Made by a program: the position numbers and the translations under genes
Shown here: positions 48,433-57,656 of the stretch, piece by piece
Position numbering within the stretch: position 1 is the stretch's first letter
How the letters are laid out: each line of letters starts with the position of its first letter
The notes under the pieces: generated by a model
What the model was told of the DNA's origin: nothing
What the model saw: only the letters and a program-made list of their open reading frames with translations
Databases searched by the model: none
DNA from: Gammaproteobacteria bacterium
Lineage (GTDB): Bacteria; Pseudomonadota; Gammaproteobacteria; JAUIAT01
Assembly: GCA_030425295.1 (NCBI GenBank)
Contig: JAUIAT010000007.1
Coordinates: 51,598 to 115,597, forward strand
Direction: 5' to 3'
DNA: 64,000 bases

Positions 48433-49617
48433 GTGCTTGATATCCGCAAATAGTTTGAAATATAGACTCATAAATAAGGCAGTAAATAAATTAAATATGA
48501 TCATAACTACTGCTAACGGTAGAGCTGATTGGCGTATCACTAACCCCATTATAAGGCCAACACCTGAGGATAATATAAATCTTGAAGTTCCGGCAAGAGC
48601 TGAAGCAAGGCCGTTATATTCAATGACGTGTTTCAGGTATAGTCCCATAAATAAAGGAAATAACAGGCCCATTGATAAAGTCATTACAAAAGAAGGTATG
48701 ACGACACTCCAAATCCAGTGTGGGAATAAATTTATCAGGGCCAGCATTGATATGCCAGCCACAAAGGCCATGCCTATTGCGCCAAACACTATAGTTTTGT
48801 CTTTAACTCTATCTTTAAGGTGGTTAACTGAAAGGCTACCCATTATTATGGAGGATGCGTTTATTGCAAAATAGTATCCAAAATGCTCGGGCGTTACATT
48901 ATAGATATTAATATATATAAAAGGAGATGCTGAGATAAAGGCAAACATCATAGAGAAATTTGTGCTCGTGGCGAGAGTAGGCAGTAAAAAAGGTATATGT
49001 TTGAACTGATGCCAGTATGCCAATGCTATTTTATTGGCAGGTAATAATGTTCGAGTATGTGGAGGGTGACTTTCTTTGATAAAAAGAGCCCCAATAATAA
49101 TTATCAATCCGTAAGTTGTGAGAAAATGGAAGTTAGCCTGCCAGTTAAAGGTGGTAAGTAAGTATCCACCTATTATTGGTGCAACTACTGGTGATGCCAC
49201 CATGATACTCATCATATAACTTAAAACTTTAGCCATCTGGTTATGATCGTGAAAGCTGTCTTTAACAATTGCGATAGCAATAACAGCCCCGCAACATGCC
49301 CCAACTGCCTGTAAAACTCTAAAAAATATTAGGGTTTCAATATTTTGGCTTAGTGAACAACCAATTGAGCTAAGAACAAATATCGCTACACCAATTAAAA
49401 TAACTGGCTTTCTGCCAACTTTATCAGAAAGTGGTCCCCAAAATAGTTGAACTATTGCGAAGCTAGCAAAAAATAGGGATAAGGTTAATTGTACCTTAGT
49501 GGCTGAAGTATTGAATATACCTTGAATAATCGGCATGGATGACAAGTAAATGTCAGTCGAAAATGGAGCAAAAGCAGCCAGTGCTGCAAGATAGATTATA
49601 AAAGTTAACTTCGACAT
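48427..49617 (-). CDS. Bcr/CflA-family drug efflux transporter (MFS)
   Basis: The protein of 396 residues (ATG at 49617; 401 from the ATG at 49632, with neither having a good ribosome-binding site) has 12 membrane segments. The opening AFAPFSTDIYLSSMPIIQ and MFS motif A as FWGPLSDKVGRKPVILIG near residue 65 are typical of the Bcr/CflA group. Members export bicyclomycin, chloramphenicol or sulfonamides by proton antiport. Actual substrate is unknown. It converges with the flippase gene. Confidence 0.88.
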   Translation of the reverse strand: MSKLTFIIYLAALAAFAPFSTDIYLSSMPIIQGIFNTSATKVQLTLSLFFASFAIVQLFWGPLSDKVGRKPVILIGVAIFVLSSIGCSLSQNIETLIFFRVLQAVGACCGAVIAIAIVKDSFHDHNQMAKVLSYMMSIMVASPVVAPIIGGYLLTTFNWQANFHFLTTYGLIIIIGALFIKESHPPHTRTLLPANKIALAYWHQFKHIPFLLPTLATSTNFSMMFAFISASPFIYINIYNVTPEHFGYYFAINASSIIMGSLSVNHLKDRVKDKTIVFGAIGMAFVAGISMLALINLFPHWIWSVVIPSFVMTLSMGLLFPLFMGLYLKHVIEYNGLASALAGTSRFILSSGVGLIMGLVIRQSALPLAVVMIIFNLFTALFMSLYFKLFADIKHK

Positions 49618-49737
49618 ATTTTTACCATGCAAGGGTAGAAGATGGTTTTAATTTTAAACTATTTAGCGACTTTGAATAGGCTTTTCTACGTTTGATATTA
49701 TGCCCTATTAACAAATTTCTTTGTTCAATTTACTATC

Positions 49738-50517
49738 CTAAGCGCTACAAATAAAGCTTGGTACTTTAGATGAAGGCTCTTTGTTATATGTTAAAGGTGA
49801 CTCACTAATATTAGTCACTACTCCACCTGCCTGCTCAACAATGCATTGCCCCGCTGCAGAATCCCATTCCATTACTGGAGTAAGCCTAGGGTATAAATCA
49901 ACTACACCTTCGGCAACTTTGCAAAATTTTAATGCACTTCCGAAAGATTGCAGATCGTACTCTTCATTTCGTTTAGCTAGGAATGCTTCAAGTTCTTCGC
50001 GGCCGTGGCGTAGGCTGCCAGCTACTTTTAGTGTTTCAATTTCTGATTTTTGACGGACTGAAATAGTTTTAGGTTTTTGGTGATTAATTTGTTTGAATGC
50101 ACCTAAACTTTCTGCTGCATAGTACATTTCATTTAATGCTGGGGCAAAAATAACTCCTAAAATAGGTCTGTTATTATGGATTAGGGCAATATTTACGGTG
50201 AATTCATCTCTTTTATGAATAAATTCTTTGGTGCCATCAAGTGGATCAACGATCCAGAATGTTTGCCAGTGTTTTCTTATTTCAAAAGGAATTTCATCTG
50301 CGGATTCTTCTGAAAGTATTGGGTATTCGGGATTTAAAGTTGCAAGAGATCTAGTAATAAAGTGATGTGAAGCAAGGTCTGCTTGAGTCAGTGGAGAGTT
50401 GTCTTGTTTATTCTCAACTTCAATTGAGCCTTTGTAATAGCTCATGATTTCTTCACCTGCTCGGCGCGCTATGTTTATTACTAATGGAAGAATCTGATTT
50501 AAAGGGATATCCTGCAC
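49738..50517 (-). CDS. cysQ: 3'(2'),5'-bisphosphate nucleotidase CysQ
   Basis: The 259-residue protein belongs to the inositol monophosphatase superfamily. Metal-site motifs are ILSEESADE near residue 68, WIVDPLDGTKEFI near residue 88, and EWDSAAGQCIVEQAGG near residue 216. It hydrolyses PAP, the product of sulfotransferase and PAPS reductase reactions, to AMP. It is divergent from the sat-cysC gene that supplies PAPS, so the pair forms a PAPS production and recycling unit. Confidence 0.92.
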   Translation of the reverse strand: MQDIPLNQILPLVINIARRAGEEIMSYYKGSIEVENKQDNSPLTQADLASHHFITRSLATLNPEYPILSEESADEIPFEIRKHWQTFWIVDPLDGTKEFIHKRDEFTVNIALIHNNRPILGVIFAPALNEMYYAAESLGAFKQINHQKPKTISVRQKSEIETLKVAGSLRHGREELEAFLAKRNEEYDLQSFGSALKFCKVAEGVVDLYPRLTPVMEWDSAAGQCIVEQAGGVVTNISESPLTYNKEPSSKVPSFICSA

Positions 50518-50629
50518 TTTGCTAACTCCTGTTTTGGGCTATGGGATCACATTATGCTATTTTATTTGAGACTTCAACAATCCCAGCATATAATGATTAC
50601 CTTATTTGGAATTAGGAAGGACAGGAGTT

Positions 50630-52408
50630 ATGTCTTATATCCCCCATGGAAAAAAGTGGCAGCAGATATTTATTAATGAATCTAGTCGCGAAAGCTTCTT
50701 ACACGAATCAGCTAATTTGCCCTTCTGGCAGCTGACTTCTCGCCAAATGTGTGATCTTGAATTAATTCTAAACGGCGGGTTCAATCCTTTAAATGGTTTT
50801 TTAGATAAGAAAGATTATGAGTCGGTATTAACTAGAACTCGTCTCAATTGTGGCTGGATATGGCCAATGCCTATAACATTAGACGTAGATCAAGAATTTG
50901 CTGACATAGCGGTTGAGGCAGGCCAGGTAGTTCTTTGCGATCCTCAGCGAAAGCCATTAGGGTTGATGCAGATTAAATCTTGTTGGTTGCCTGATAAGAA
51001 ACAAGAAGCAGAAGCTGTATATGGAACTGTAGATGAAGCTCACCCTGCAGTTGATTACCTGTTTAATAAATCAAAATCTGTTTATCTCGGTGGTCCTGTT
51101 ACAGGTATTGATTTGCCAAAGCATTATGACTTTCCAGAGCTTCGTTTAACTCCAAAAGCTTTAAGAAATCATATTGAGCGACAAGGTTGGGATAAGATTG
51201 TAGCATTTCAAACTCGTAATCCCATGCACAGAGCTCACCAAGAACTAACAATTCGTGCGGCTCGTGATTTAGATGCAGCTCTTTTAATTCATCCAGTTGT
51301 GGGTATGACAAAACCAGGTGATATTGAGTCATATGTGCGAGTTAGATGTTACCAGAAACTTATGAATCACTATCCCGCTCACCGCACGGCACTTTCACTA
51401 TTACCTTTGGCGATGCGTATGGCAGGTCCTCGCGAAGCTTTATGGCACGCATTAATTCGTAAAAATTATGGTGCAACGCATTTTATTGTTGGTCGAGATC
51501 ATGCCGGTCCTGGTAATGATTCAAGTGGTAAGCCTTTTTATGGCCCATATGATGCTCAGGAAATGGTGGCAAGTTACCAGACTGAAATTGGTATTGAAAT
51601 GGTGCCATTTAAAGAAATGGTGTATTCAGCAACCTCAAAAAGTTATAAACCACGAAATGAAGTCCAAGAAAACGAAGAAGTTTTATCTATTTCTGGTACT
51701 GAGTTTCGTCGTAAACTTCGAACTGGCGAAGATATACCTGAATGGTTTTCGTATTCTGATGTGATTTCTGAATTAAGACGCCATTGCCCACCTCGAGCTC
51801 AACAAGGTTTTACTATATTTTTGACAGGCCTTTCTGGTGCTGGTAAATCCACAATTGCTTCAGCTTTGTCTATGCGATTGAGGGCCATGGGTAAGAATTT
51901 AACATTGCTTGATGGTGATGAAGTTCGAAATCACTTATCTAGTGAACTTGGTTTTTCGAAAGAGCATCGTGACTTGAATATTCGTCGGATTGGTTTTGTT
52001 GCTCAGGAAATTACTCGTCATAACGGTATTGCTATTTGTGCCCCAATTGCGCCCTATATAAGTGTGCGACGCGAAGTTCGCCAGATGGTAGAAAGCTGTG
52101 GTGGTTTCATAGAAGTTTATGTATCCACTCCATTGGACGTTTGTGAGAAGCGTGATCCTAAAGGTTTGTATAAAAAAGCACGTCAGGGCGTGATCAAAGG
52201 ATTTACTGGAATTGATGATCCTTATGAGGCACCACAACAGGCTGAAGTTGTTTTAAATACTGCCACAATGAGTGTTGAATCCAGCGTGGAAATGATTATT
52301 TCACGTCTTGAGGAACTAGGGTATTTAGTAGAATCCTCAGAGCAAGCACAATCTGAGGTTGTTAAGAAACAGGTTGTCACTTCAGCCGACGATATCGTTA
52401 CAGCATAG
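50630..52408 (+). CDS. Bifunctional sulfate adenylyltransferase/adenylylsulfate kinase
   Basis: The 592-residue protein fuses an N-terminal ATP sulfurylase (QTRNPMHRAHQELTIRA near residue 195, and the GRDHAGPGND loop) to a C-terminal APS kinase (Walker A GLSGAGKSTIASAL near residue 400, and DGDEVRNHLSSELGFSKEHR). Together they convert sulfate to PAPS. The start at 50630 is supported by AGGAG five bases upstream. PAPS serves either sulfate assimilation or sulfation of glycans and lipids. No PAPS reductase or sulfite reductase is seen, while glycan genes surround it, so sulfation is a reasonable inference. Confidence 0.93.
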   Translation: MSYIPHGKKWQQIFINESSRESFLHESANLPFWQLTSRQMCDLELILNGGFNPLNGFLDKKDYESVLTRTRLNCGWIWPMPITLDVDQEFADIAVEAGQVVLCDPQRKPLGLMQIKSCWLPDKKQEAEAVYGTVDEAHPAVDYLFNKSKSVYLGGPVTGIDLPKHYDFPELRLTPKALRNHIERQGWDKIVAFQTRNPMHRAHQELTIRAARDLDAALLIHPVVGMTKPGDIESYVRVRCYQKLMNHYPAHRTALSLLPLAMRMAGPREALWHALIRKNYGATHFIVGRDHAGPGNDSSGKPFYGPYDAQEMVASYQTEIGIEMVPFKEMVYSATSKSYKPRNEVQENEEVLSISGTEFRRKLRTGEDIPEWFSYSDVISELRRHCPPRAQQGFTIFLTGLSGAGKSTIASALSMRLRAMGKNLTLLDGDEVRNHLSSELGFSKEHRDLNIRRIGFVAQEITRHNGIAICAPIAPYISVRREVRQMVESCGGFIEVYVSTPLDVCEKRDPKGLYKKARQGVIKGFTGIDDPYEAPQQAEVVLNTATMSVESSVEMIISRLEELGYLVESSEQAQSEVVKKQVVTSADDIVTA

Positions 52409-52432
52409 GTTGAATTAGGCAGCGCTAACCTT

Positions 52433-52494
52433 GTCATTCCGCGACTTGATCGCGGAATCTAGTTTAATGGATCGCGCGGTCAAGGCGGGATGAT
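52433..52494 (+). repeat. Composite palindromic element copy
   Basis: It begins GTCATTCCGCGACTTGATCG, continues with CTAGTTTAATGG, and ends in a worn second hairpin (GATCGCGCGGTCAAGGCGGG). It lies between sat-cysC and the DUF2061 gene, in the same orientation as the copy at 33012. Confidence 0.85.
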
Positions 52495-52520
52495 ATAAAA
52501 ATACTTTATTAGAGGTGAAA

Positions 52521-52760
52521 ATGCACAAGGACAGTCAAGCTAGGAGTTTTGCCAAGGCGATAAGCTGGCGAATATGGGCGACTCTAACCACTTTGATAAT
52601 TAGTTTATTTGTTACAGGAAGCATTAAGCTTGCATTGTCGATTAGTAGTATAGAGGTTGTAGCAAAGCTTGTTCTTTATTATGCGCACGAAAGAATGTGG
52701 TCAGTCATGCTATGGGGAAAGGGTATTGCTTCTTTAGAGTCTGGGCGAAATCAAGGTTGA
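52521..52760 (+). CDS. DUF2061 small membrane protein
   Basis: The 79-residue protein has two hydrophobic segments and the DUF2061 pattern (RSFAKAISWRIWATLTTLII and KLVLYYAHERMWSVMLWGKG). Members are often encoded next to or fused with APS kinase, as here after sat-cysC, but their function is not established. The ATG at 52521 has GAGGTG upstream. The C-terminal coding region overlaps the end of the convergent calpain-like gene by 27 bases. Confidence 0.8.
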   Translation: MHKDSQARSFAKAISWRIWATLTTLIISLFVTGSIKLALSISSIEVVAKLVLYYAHERMWSVMLWGKGIASLESGRNQG

Positions 52761-55454
52761 ACTGTTATTGTTCTCAACCTCATATTCATTAGGTCGTCTA
52801 AAAATACCTAAAGTACCTAAGGTTATTGAGTGTAGGCCTTTAATAGGGGCGAAACTAATTTCAGCTACTTTTCTTATAGCTTTAAATATACTGTGTATTG
52901 CTTCAGCAACCTTAACAATGCTTTTCAGAATAACTCCTAGCTCTCTCTTGTTTTGATTTGATGAGTCCTTAAGTTTGTTAGCTTCTGCTTCTAATAGCTT
53001 TCTTTGCTCAGGTCTTAGGGCATTTTTTATAAGAAAATTATAATGCTCTTGTTCATCAGCAGTTTGCTCGTGATTTTCTCGAAGTTTGCTTAAAACATCG
53101 CCCGCTTTAGAGATCAGATCTTTTAATTCAGCATATTTTTCTTTACCTTCTACAGCTAGGGCGGCATCATTTTTAACTTGCTGAACAATCTGTGCCATTT
53201 CATTTTCAATTTCTTGAGACCATGTATATCCCATAAGTTTGAGGCTATCAGTAGTAGCTTTAAATTCTACATAAAGTCGGTTTAATTTTTCTGCATTAAG
53301 TATTGCAATATCTAAGGCTCCCTCATTCGGATGCAAGTTGTTGAATCTGTCTCGAGTTGCCCTTGCGAATTCAAGAATATTTTCAATTTTTTTATTAAAC
53401 TCTGAGGCTCTTGATGAAACAATTGCTGTTAGTTGAGTTTCATAAGTTATAAGTTTATCCCATAGCTCATCCTGGGTTGAATAGTCTTTTACGAGGCTTT
53501 TAAGTCGATCTATCTCCTCAAGGTTTGGTTCTTGTCTATTTAATTCAACATGAAGCCTTAAAAGGTTAGCGACATTTTCTTTCATCTGCTCTTTTTGACC
53601 AGCAATAGGTGCAAAATGCTCGATTTCAATTTTATTGAGGATTTCATTTGTTTGTTGAGCTTCATCTTTGTTTTGATCTATAACAGCTTCGATTTTATTA
53701 ATAATATCTGAGTTAATATTTTTTACTAAAGATAATTCAGCTTCAACAAGGTATTCGTTACATCTATGAATTCTGCTTTTAGCTATAATAAGGCTTTCTA
53801 AACTGCTTTTGGTGTTAATATTCCAGTCATCTAAAACCATGTTGACGTTATGAATGAAATCTTCTTTTTTTGCATCTCTAGAAAATTTGATGTTGGCTGA
53901 TACAGTTTCAATTATTTGGCCAAAATATTTGGTGAACTCAGAAAGTTCAATTTCAGAATATGGAGAAAGCCCCAATTTTGCAGAGTGTTTTGAGTTATTC
54001 TTGTACTTTCTGCTTAAGCGCCCCCAAGGGTTTCTTAGCTTAACATACTTGATCATAACTGTACGTTCATTATTCTTTTTATCTCGCACAATTATAGGTT
54101 TCTCTGTTACGCCAAGAATTGTATAGGCATGGTTGCTTACTAAGCCAGTAACTTTTTTATTAAACTTATTTATTGTCCCGGTTGTAACTAATTTACCTTG
54201 TTCTAGGCTAGATTTAAGGTGATTGTAAAAATCAATCTGGTGCTGATGGTAATATCCAGAGAAAGGACGTTCTTTTTCAAGCATAGCTAAGAATATTTTA
54301 GATGCCCCACTTGGAAGCTTTGCTTTTTTAATTGCTTGAAAGTTTGGATTTTTGAGTAGTTTTTTATATTTATCTTCATTTGTGCAAGCATATAAAACAA
54401 GTTGTGTGTAGTCATCTATCACCTGTTTTGCTTGATATTCAGGGAGCATTTTTTCTAATTTGTTGAGGTTTAGAGTTGTTCTAATATATTTTTGGGGTAA
54501 CGATTCAGGGAGTTTTGCTCCCTGTTGATCTAAACTATTTTGGGCATCAATGAGTCCTTTAATTTGATCTGTGTCTACAAAATTAAATATGTCGTACGGA
54601 GTAGGATCTATATGCTTCATATGTGATGCTTTTACATCAAGACCAGTAAGTACGCGTAACGCAAAGTTTTGGGAAATACCATTAGAATATGCTGATGCTA
54701 TTGAGGCATCTATATCTTTATTTGGAGATTGGCTGCTTACAATTTTTATCCATTTAGTAGTACCATGGATTACATTTTCAAAAGAGTAGGTTTTTGATTT
54801 TTGCCCTCTAGCAGCAAAAGCTTTTTCTAAAATATGAACCCATAGTGCTGAGTGATGGTTAAGTCGACCAAGACGGTTGGCGATTACCGAGTTTGTAACG
54901 GTGATGTATTCAGGTTTTAGAGTCTCTGGATTGAAAAGCCTCACTGTTGTGGTGCCATTTGGGTTTTGGCGCATCATTCCTCGTATAAATGCTTTACCAT
55001 CTTGGTGGGTCAATATCGACTGGATCGACGCAAGTAGCGAGCAATCTGGAATGGCTACCTGTTTTATATCATTTAAAGAAGGGGAGTCATCATTTGGGAA
55101 AAGGTTAGCGTTAACTTTGTCAAAATATTCATTGTTAAATTTGAAATATTTTTTTTGCGAATTTGCAGGAATCTTTATTTCATAGGTGGTCTGAGTTTCA
55201 ACACTACCCCTAGACTCAGGTTGATCTTTGCGAGCTGACTTTTTATCTTTTTTAAAAGGAGTAATTTTAAATTTAGTAAGATCTTCTTGTGGCTCAATAA
55301 TTACTTTCATGCCTTTAGGGAGTGTTATAGCACCAATAGTTACAGCTTGTTTAAGTTTGGCTCGCACGCCAGGATAAACAATTTTTTCATTGTTTGTGAT
55401 TGACTCCGTTTTCTCTAAGTGTCCATGATGGTGGTATGTTTGGTGTTTGGGCAT
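52734..55454 (-). CDS. Calpain-like (C2 family) cysteine protease with long helical region, putative effector
   Basis: The 906-residue protein contains a calpain-type protease core at about residues 115-520. Cys138 lies in AIPDCSLLASIQSIL, followed by FIRGMMRQNPNGTTTVRLF and HHSALWVHILEKAFAARG, both characteristic of calpain. His442 is in VSNHAYTILGV and Asn475 in VKLRNPWGRLS, completing the Cys-His-Asn triad. The gap between Cys and His is longer than usual owing to an insertion of about 130 residues. Residues about 530-850 are strongly helical and coiled-coil-like. A basic stretch near residues 66-77 (FKKDKKSARKDQ) precedes the core. No calcium-binding EF-hands are visible. It interrupts the envelope-glycan region. 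Secretion and host substrates are inferred. Confidence 0.8.
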   Translation of the reverse strand: MPKHQTYHHHGHLEKTESITNNEKIVYPGVRAKLKQAVTIGAITLPKGMKVIIEPQEDLTKFKITPFKKDKKSARKDQPESRGSVETQTTYEIKIPANSQKKYFKFNNEYFDKVNANLFPNDDSPSLNDIKQVAIPDCSLLASIQSILTHQDGKAFIRGMMRQNPNGTTTVRLFNPETLKPEYITVTNSVIANRLGRLNHHSALWVHILEKAFAARGQKSKTYSFENVIHGTTKWIKIVSSQSPNKDIDASIASAYSNGISQNFALRVLTGLDVKASHMKHIDPTPYDIFNFVDTDQIKGLIDAQNSLDQQGAKLPESLPQKYIRTTLNLNKLEKMLPEYQAKQVIDDYTQLVLYACTNEDKYKKLLKNPNFQAIKKAKLPSGASKIFLAMLEKERPFSGYYHQHQIDFYNHLKSSLEQGKLVTTGTINKFNKKVTGLVSNHAYTILGVTEKPIIVRDKKNNERTVMIKYVKLRNPWGRLSRKYKNNSKHSAKLGLSPYSEIELSEFTKYFGQIIETVSANIKFSRDAKKEDFIHNVNMVLDDWNINTKSSLESLIIAKSRIHRCNEYLVEAELSLVKNINSDIINKIEAVIDQNKDEAQQTNEILNKIEIEHFAPIAGQKEQMKENVANLLRLHVELNRQEPNLEEIDRLKSLVKDYSTQDELWDKLITYETQLTAIVSSRASEFNKKIENILEFARATRDRFNNLHPNEGALDIAILNAEKLNRLYVEFKATTDSLKLMGYTWSQEIENEMAQIVQQVKNDAALAVEGKEKYAELKDLISKAGDVLSKLRENHEQTADEQEHYNFLIKNALRPEQRKLLEAEANKLKDSSNQNKRELGVILKSIVKVAEAIHSIFKAIRKVAEISFAPIKGLHSITLGTLGIFRRPNEYEVENNNSSTLISPRL

Positions 55455-55515
55455 ATTCTTACACGGATTATCTTTAGTCTATAACATATTCTACAGGCTA
55501 AAAGTTAAAGTAATA

Positions 55516-55911
55516 TTAAGCAAAGATCCAGAATTTACTAGTAAGATAAAATAATCCTGGCATGATAATTAAGCTTATAAGCAATGAGATTTTATAGTCT
55601 AATCCTGAGCCTAATAATATAGCTGCATAAAGCAATTCATTAATAATAAGTGCCATAATTAATGTTGCAATATACTTAAATGTTGATTCAAAAAATTGAC
55701 ATTGGTTCTTGTGAAAAGTCCAGTTTTTATGACCCCAGTAACTAATTTGGGATGAGAAGATGTACCCTATTATATTTGCTACAAGTGGATGACGAGTTAT
55801 TATTGATACTAATGTAATAACCAGTAAATAATGAGATGTGGCGGCAGTAGTTCCTACCAATCCGTATTTAACAATTTCAGAGAGCTGCTCTTTTAAATAG
55901 CTTCTAGTCAT
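55516..55911 (-). CDS. GtrA-family membrane protein
   Basis: The 131-residue protein has four membrane segments and the GtrA pattern (EIVKYGLVGTTAATSHYLLV, then SSQISYWGHKNWTF). GtrA-like proteins are thought to help move polyprenyl-phosphate sugars across the inner membrane. It overlaps the upstream methyltransferase gene by eight bases, forming an operon with it and the FemAB-like gene. Confidence 0.88.
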   Translation of the reverse strand: MTRSYLKEQLSEIVKYGLVGTTAATSHYLLVITLVSIITRHPLVANIIGYIFSSQISYWGHKNWTFHKNQCQFFESTFKYIATLIMALIINELLYAAILLGSGLDYKISLLISLIIMPGLFYLTSKFWIFA

Positions 55912-56563
55912 TTTTTGTGAAAGCAGCCATTACAGCATGATTTAAGTAACTTATTTGTGTTTTGCAAAGTAGTTTAGCAATGCTAGGCGTTATAAATGGC
56001 CCCATATACATTCTAGTTTTCTTAGATAAAGATAAGTTATATTTCTTTAGGGTGTTAATAAGGTTTTTTTCTGAGAAGAAATTATGATTTGGTTCTCTCC
56101 TGCTTTTGGGACAGATGCTGTCCTGGTTTAGAAATGAAAGGATAAAGTTGCCATTTTTATTTAGGATGCTGTTAACTTTACTGAAAAAACTTTCTACATC
56201 ATTAGTTGTTGTTATGACGCCAATTGCCACAATGAGATCAAATTTTGTTGGTGGCTCAAACTCTTCAAAACTTGTGTGATATACGTTTGTATTAGGAAAG
56301 TCTTCTTTTGCTTTTTTTAATTGTTGCTCGGATAGGTCTAAACCAGAAATATCTATATTAAATAATTTGTATATGTCAAAATAGTTGCCAGCTCCACAGC
56401 CTATATCAAGCGCAGTTTTAGGTTGCGGGTTAATGCTTTTCAGAAGTTTAGTGAAAACTCGACGTCTTTCTATATAACCATTTTTTGTATATAGAGATCT
56501 TTCATGTGCTTCAGCTTTGTTGGCTTCAGAGTTGTAAGTGTTTTGTATATCAATTTTTTCCAT
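55904..56563 (-). CDS. Class I SAM-dependent methyltransferase
   Basis: The 219-residue protein has SAM motif I as ALDIGCGAGNYFDIYK near residue 52, an acidic loop GLDLSEQQLKKAKEDFP near 75, and FDLIVAIGVITTTND near 109. The substrate is unknown; context suggests a sugar or lipid of the envelope glycan. It starts three bases after the FemAB-like gene ends. Confidence 0.85.
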   Translation of the reverse strand: MEKIDIQNTYNSEANKAEAHERSLYTKNGYIERRRVFTKLLKSINPQPKTALDIGCGAGNYFDIYKLFNIDISGLDLSEQQLKKAKEDFPNTNVYHTSFEEFEPPTKFDLIVAIGVITTTNDVESFFSKVNSILNKNGNFILSFLNQDSICPKSRREPNHNFFSEKNLINTLKKYNLSLSKKTRMYMGPFITPSIAKLLCKTQISYLNHAVMAAFTKND

Positions 56564-56566
56564 GTT

Positions 56567-57601
56567 TCATAACTCGGGTAAGAATTTTATTAATTTGGGT
56601 CCCAAAAAATTTACCACCCAACTTGGGGCTTTTTTCCAAGCTTCTATTATTTGATTATATTTATTGTTGGTTGCATCAACAATAGGTGGTCTTGATGCTT
56701 TGCCTAAAATGTATTCGTAATGCAAAGGAAACTCTTTAGCTCCCCAGCTTTGTTTGTATGAGAAAGTTCCTGTATTAGCAGTGGATCTTCCCATATCTAA
56801 CCATTTAAGAGTCTCATGGTGGTTTTTAATTACTTCCCAATACATTAGGTTAGTTGGACAGTATTTATTGTACTCAACTAGAGAGCAAGCAAGAGGTGTG
56901 TAAACGGTATCTTTATAATGACAAACAAGCATTGCGGCGATATTCACATTGTTTTTTGTTACTTCTAAAAGGTAGGAGTTACTTATAAATACATCTAGTT
57001 GTGATTGGATGAATTTCTTAGAGTAGGCCGGGGTGCCAAGTCTGTGCATAGTTTTTTTAAAAATTTTATAAAAACTGGAAACATTATTAGTTTTATTAAT
57101 AGAAAGACCAGATTTCTGCGCTTTTCTAATTTGATTTCTGACCTTGCCTTGTAAAGTGTTCTGCCATATTTCATCTAAGTTTTTAGAGATGTCTACTTTC
57201 ATAGTGACAAAGTTATCTCTTTTGGGGCTATTAAGATTTAGTTCTTTTATCTGTCTAAATTCACAATATTGAGAATTGGTTTTTTTGGTGATTTCATCGG
57301 CCTTTGCTAAGAGTAAGGATTCGGTATCTCTAGAATTTGTAATTAGTCCAGAATAATTAGTAAATGGCGATGAAATTAAAAACTTTTGTTGCATTATATT
57401 TTTCATTTCAAAGAGCGGTAAGATGCCTGTAATTTCTGAATTTTCAATAGCAATTAAGGATTGATTTTTGATTTTGAAGTTATTTTTAAAGATGTCATTC
57501 CAGGCAGATAAATGATAGAAACAGGCCTTTTCATTGTTTAATACAAACTTATCCCATTGTTCTTGGTGTTGATCTTGATACGAAATTATTTCAGTTTTCA
57601 A
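56567..57601 (-). CDS. FemAB/GNAT-like acyltransferase
   Basis: The 344-residue protein shows FemAB-type features. ACFYHLSAWNDIFKNNFKIK near residue 26 and LQGKVRNQIRKAQKSGLSI near 147 precede a GNAT-like second half with AMLVCHYKDTVYTPLACSL and WLDMGRSTANTGTFSYKQSWG. Family members transfer amino acids or acyl groups, often in peptidoglycan or exopolysaccharide synthesis. It leads an operon with the methyltransferase and GtrA genes and is divergent from the PIG-L gene. The exact substrate cannot be inferred. Confidence 0.75.
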   Translation of the reverse strand: MKTEIISYQDQHQEQWDKFVLNNEKACFYHLSAWNDIFKNNFKIKNQSLIAIENSEITGILPLFEMKNIMQQKFLISSPFTNYSGLITNSRDTESLLLAKADEITKKTNSQYCEFRQIKELNLNSPKRDNFVTMKVDISKNLDEIWQNTLQGKVRNQIRKAQKSGLSINKTNNVSSFYKIFKKTMHRLGTPAYSKKFIQSQLDVFISNSYLLEVTKNNVNIAAMLVCHYKDTVYTPLACSLVEYNKYCPTNLMYWEVIKNHHETLKWLDMGRSTANTGTFSYKQSWGAKEFPLHYEYILGKASRPPIVDATNNKYNQIIEAWKKAPSWVVNFLGPKLIKFLPEL

Positions 57602-57656
57602 GCTGCTTGCCTTATTCTATATTTCATCCTGATTGAAAGATTATATGGAGTGTTGC

